NCBI GenBank assembly: GCA_035578155.1
Contig: JAPWDM010000015.1
Coordinates: 1,909,001-1,973,000 of the forward strand
Length of the DNA: 64,000 nt
From: Brachynemurus nebulosus
Lineage: Eukaryota > Arthropoda > Insecta > Neuroptera > Myrmeleontidae
Direction: 5' to 3'
Shown: positions 60,606 through 64,000 of the stretch, piece by piece
Numbering within the stretch: the stretch's first letter is position 1
How the letters are laid out: every line of letters begins with the position of its first letter
Notes under the pieces: generated by a model
The model's input: the letters and a program-made list of their open reading frames with translations, nothing else
Database searches by the model: none
What the model was told of the DNA's origin: nothing
Position numbers and translations under genes: made by a program

Positions 60606-60773
60606 ATGTCAGTTGTTCAGTGGAATTGCAATGGTCTAATCGCACATTTACCAGAACTACAAGTATTACTTAAGGAAGTGCAACCCGAAATATTATGTGT
60701 CCAGGAAACCAACTTCAAAGAAAGTCAAACATTCAAATTAAAACAATACAACACATATCGTAAAGATAGCCAA
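60606..60773 (+). pseudogene. LINE (non-LTR) endonuclease, truncated
   Basis: Starts MSVVQWNCNGLIAHLPELQV and includes LCVQETNFK and YNTYRKD. This is the beginning of an apurinic-type endonuclease of a Jockey/I-type LINE ORF2 (N in WNCNG, E in QET). At about 60771 the LINE sequence stops and BEL/Pao sequence in the opposite orientation begins. Confidence 0.8.
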
Positions 60774-63162
60774 AGGATTCTTTGTAATGGACGATGTGCA
60801 GGAGTAATATTTATTTGTCGGTACATGGCCTTTATGTCAGCACCGAGACAAATAGGAAACAAACGAAAGTTTAAGAGGATTATCACGATACAATTTTGTA
60901 GTTTCGGGCCCTTATGGAGTATATCGTTTAAGGAAATACCATTGTTGGATTTTATACTGAAATCAAACACAATTCTGCAAGGAGTGGATGCACTTTCGGG
61001 TTTCCATACACAATGGTGGGCAGCATAGTACGCCTTTTCTCTAAAATCGGGATTTTTAATCAATGTCATATGGCCTTGGTTTAGGTAATCTTGGCCAATA
61101 TCGGAATAAATTAATCGAGGGTCGGGTGATTTGTCTAAACGACGTTTTAAAGAGACTAAACGAGCTTTGGCTAAACTATAGGAATTTCCCAAATGATAAG
61201 GATCCTCTTTTAGAGGAAGACTAACGGTATATCGACCAGAGTCAACCCTGGTAACCGACTAAGCAAATAATCTTTCACATACTTCACCATCGGAGGATTT
61301 AGGTTCTGTACCAAACTTTTCAATTTCGAACATTTTCTGTACCAAAGTACCTAAGGTCAAAAAGGTGCAGTGACTTTCTGTCCGTACTGATGGTTCCAAA
61401 GAAAGAATGGGACCAATGACTAAATACCCCAAAGTTGTCTGGATCGCAATTGGTGTACCCCTTTTACCAACAACCTTGTGGGAACCTAAAATTTCGGCAA
61501 AAACAGAAGCTCCTAGTATACCATCAATTTTACCCGGAATACAAAAAGATGGATCTGCTAACGGTATATTTTTCAAATGGTGGAAAGATCTACTATCGAT
61601 CGGCACATCCGGCAATAAGATGGTAACGCGATCTATCAACAAAGTTTCAATTGAGAGTTTAATGTTTGGGTCAACAACAGAAAAAATATTTAAACTGGTA
61701 CGACCTTTAAATGGTTTCACTCTACTACCTATTCCTAAAACTTTGTTCGCTAATTTGGAATATGTTAATCCTAATTGCCTACAACAATCAAAAGTTAAAA
61801 GATTAGATGTGGAGGCGTTATCTACCAATATACGAAGTATATGTTCCTTACCCCATCTATCATAAACTTTAACTAAGGCGGTACTCAATAAGATTCGCTC
61901 TCGATTGGGTTGATTTGATGTTTGAGAACACAAAGTTTGAGTATTTTCCCATGAACTGCAGTCAAAATTCACTATGGGATTGTTATTGTTTCGGCTAGGA
62001 CTCGCTAAAGTAGTATTATTTGGATTGTTGGATGTTGGGTGGTTAGCATTTAAGTCCTTATGTAAGTATGTGTGATGTTTACCTTTACACTTTAAACAAC
62101 AAAATTTGGAGGGACATACGTTGACCTTATGCTTGGCGGAAAAACAATTTAAGCACAGGTTTTTGTCTTTTATAAATTTAAATTTTGTTTCGAAGTTGCT
62201 CGACTTAAATTTTACCACGTCTTACCACGATTAGATGACTGATACAATTGGGCTTTATTTCTTTCCGATCTAAATGCTATCTTGCTCTGATTTTGTATGA
62301 AAACAACAAGTTCATCATATTTCGGCAGTTCCGCGGTATTTCGAATTAATTTGAACGAATTTATCACCACTGGAGGTAATTTTATCATAGCTAAATAGAT
62401 TAGGATATAATTGTCCAAATTTTCGATATTTAAACGTTTCAAAGCACTAACGTTGGTATTAAATCTCTCTAGAAACATTTGCAAACTATTCCAATTATCG
62501 TTAGGGAGCACCCGAAAATTAACTTAACGGTCCAGGTACATATTTGCCAAAAACCGCTTATCCTGGTATGTATCTTCTAATAATTTGAAAATTATATCGT
62601 AATTACTGGGTATTGGTTCAACAGACGAACAAATTTTTAATGCCTTTCCCGATAAACTACCTAAAAGGTATTGCCATTTTTCGGCTTTCGAAAATTCCAG
62701 TCTGATATGTACCAACTGCTTAAAATTATCGTAAAATAAAGGCCAAATCGAAACATCATCACCACTAAACTTTATTAAATCAAATTTTGGTAATCTATTA
62801 TGGGTTTTATTGGCTTCAACGTTACTGGGAACATTTGTCACATTTGAGTCATCGGATTTCACTAAATATTTTAAGGCATAATATTGAAGAGTATCGTTTA
62901 ATTCTTCAAACGAATCTAAAAGATTATACGACCGTGGCTCATTGGGTTCTAAATTTTGTTTCAAAGTGACTATTTCTTCAATAACTTCTCGGTAATCAAC
63001 AATGGTTTTTTCGATAGTACCATATCGAATTTCAAAATTTCGGAATTTTTCTTGATTATTAGGGTTACTATCTAGATTTAGGGCGGCATCATAACACAGT
63101 TGCATTCGACGAAAAATGTTTTCTCGTTGTGCAATGGCTCTGTCCAATTTTGCTTTTGACAT
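60771..63162 (-). pseudogene. BEL/Pao gag-pol, 3'-truncated
   Basis: Minus strand from MSKAKLDRAIAQRENIFRRM. Gag-like region 63162-62212 with PKFDLIKFSGDDVSIWPLFY (DUF1759-like) and an in-frame stop at 62524. After a frame change, zinc knuckles (CLNCFSAKHKVNVC, CLKCKGKHHTYLH), the retropepsin-like region with RILVDNASTSNLLT in place of the usual DSGS (active-site change), and GILGASVFAEIL. A further stop lies at 61259. Then the RT start NSYSLAKARLVSLKRRL, YYAAHHCVWKPES, RIVFDFS, NGISLND and ADIKAMYRQI, ending at QRILW at about 60771. The catalytic half of RT, RNase H and integrase are missing. BEL elements normally encode one long polyprotein, so this copy is dead. Confidence 0.85.
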
Positions 63163-64000
63163 TTTGTAAACACAATAGGCAAGTTCGCTTTAAGTTTTAT
63201 TCTGAGGAAAATAAAACAAAATTAAATCATAAATACGTTTTAGTGTACTATTAACAGATAAATAAATATTAAATTCAAATCCCAAATATCAAATTTAACT
63301 TCAACAATTAAATTTTAAATTTACTTTTCAATTCGGTAAGGTTATAATTTTGTAAACAAATGTATTTTTATAAACATACGTGAACGTCATGTATCAACAA
63401 TAATCCGTGACAGATCGATAATGCAGTGACAAATTCTATCGGTTATACATACAATGGTAGCAATTGGTAACTAAATTCAAACAGATATATACGCAAAGGA
63501 AAAATGGTTCAATATTAACAATAGGCACTACTTCAAGCAAGATACACCATTATCGTGGCTCGAAGGATCAACACTATGGTGTGAATCCTAAATGATTCGC
63601 AAACCTTAGATTGAAGCAGGTACTGTATGGCAAAACGAAATGTAGAAAATTGAGTTTTCGCTTACCTGAGTTGTCGTGATTTTCATTAGTAGAAAAAATA
63701 ACCAATCCAAAACGATGGTTCGAGGAAAAGGGTTAGGATAGGATTACCTCGTTTTGGATGATGTTCTTTGAATATTGTCAGGTACTTAGAAATGTGTCGA
63801 GAATTCAATTCTTCAAAATTTAATTCACTATTTAAAAACACTATTGGTTTTCGTTACGAATTATAACAATTTCACTAAGACAAGGTTCAAATTTTACATG
63901 TGCTTTATATGCGTGTTTAAACTGGTTAAACTAACAATTAGGCAATTATATACGAAAACAAAACACCTTTTTGGCTTGGCGATTAGCAACGACCTACTGC
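63163..64000. other. Leader/LTR side of the BEL element, borders unseen
   Basis: Upstream (on the minus strand) of the BEL gag. Expected to hold its leader and 5' LTR, but no matching second LTR is in the window, so borders cannot be set. Confidence 0.35.

Noticed and set aside
61407..61865. 152-codon plus-strand frame
   Set aside because: Antisense of the BEL protease region.

Overview
The window looks like a piece of an AT-rich arthropod (most likely insect) genome made almost entirely of mobile DNA. I see no ordinary host gene. The evidence is the family mix: a gypsy/errantivirus LTR element with env, BEL/Pao, a second Ty3/gypsy relic, a LINE fragment, hAT, Tc1/mariner, PIF/Harbinger, piggyBac-like and MULE-like DNA transposons, many short inverted-repeat elements, and long (TA)n tracts. 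Most reading frames are broken. The intact or near-intact ones are the Tc1 transposase (25349-26383), the gag and env of the errantivirus, and the small ORFs of the 44.2-52.6 kb element. The species cannot be fixed from the sequence alone.

Layout. 0-16 kb: a decayed hAT transposase (minus strand), a relic of the DGCGGQ transposon-protein family, a hemopexin-type fragment (7.2-7.6 kb), two TA-flanked MITEs, a TTAA-flanked piggyBac-like element, a 3-kb inverted-repeat element holding a tRNA-like repeat, and a Harbinger relic with a MADF remnant. 16.8-20.6 kb: a 5'-deleted Ty3/gypsy relic whose LTR was split by a 357-bp tandem repeat carrying tRNA-like units. 21.7-22.6 kb: another transposon ORF relic. 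24.9-28.4 kb: a large foldback element whose left arm holds a Tc1/mariner insertion; the right arm shows the exact empty site. 29-30.4 kb: (TA)n, a foldback MITE and a long hairpin. 32.6-35.5 kb (minus) and 56.3-59.9 kb (plus): two diverged copies of a gene joining a MULE-like DDE transposase to a YqaJ-type nuclease. 36.28-43.93 kb: a young errantivirus with 416/417-bp LTRs, a tRNA-Ser primer site, gag, pol with one in-frame stop, and env.

The main discovery candidate is at 44.2-52.6 kb: an 8.4-kb element with ~550-bp terminal inverted repeats, AG...CT ends and a 6-bp target duplication (AGGGTT/AGGGCT). It lies inside a hAT-type MITE whose own 8-bp duplication (AATAAGAC) is exact, and that MITE lies inside an older pogo/mariner-like MITE. 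End structure and duplication length fit the Polinton/Maverick (adintovirus-like) class. Its cargo is unusual: two single-C2H2-finger ORFs, a decayed matrix-metalloproteinase gene with prodomain, catalytic and hemopexin parts, and two proteins ending in the same GLYLKPYR tail behind a sequence that fits the adenain cleavage consensus. I found none of the hallmark polB, integrase, ATPase or capsid genes, so it would be a deletion derivative or a new cargo-bearing lineage. A second hemopexin fragment of the same family at 7.2 kb suggests the metalloproteinase is a multi-copy, element-borne gene.

60.3-64 kb: a LINE ORF1 tail plus start of the endonuclease, joined directly to a 3'-truncated BEL/Pao element on the minus strand.
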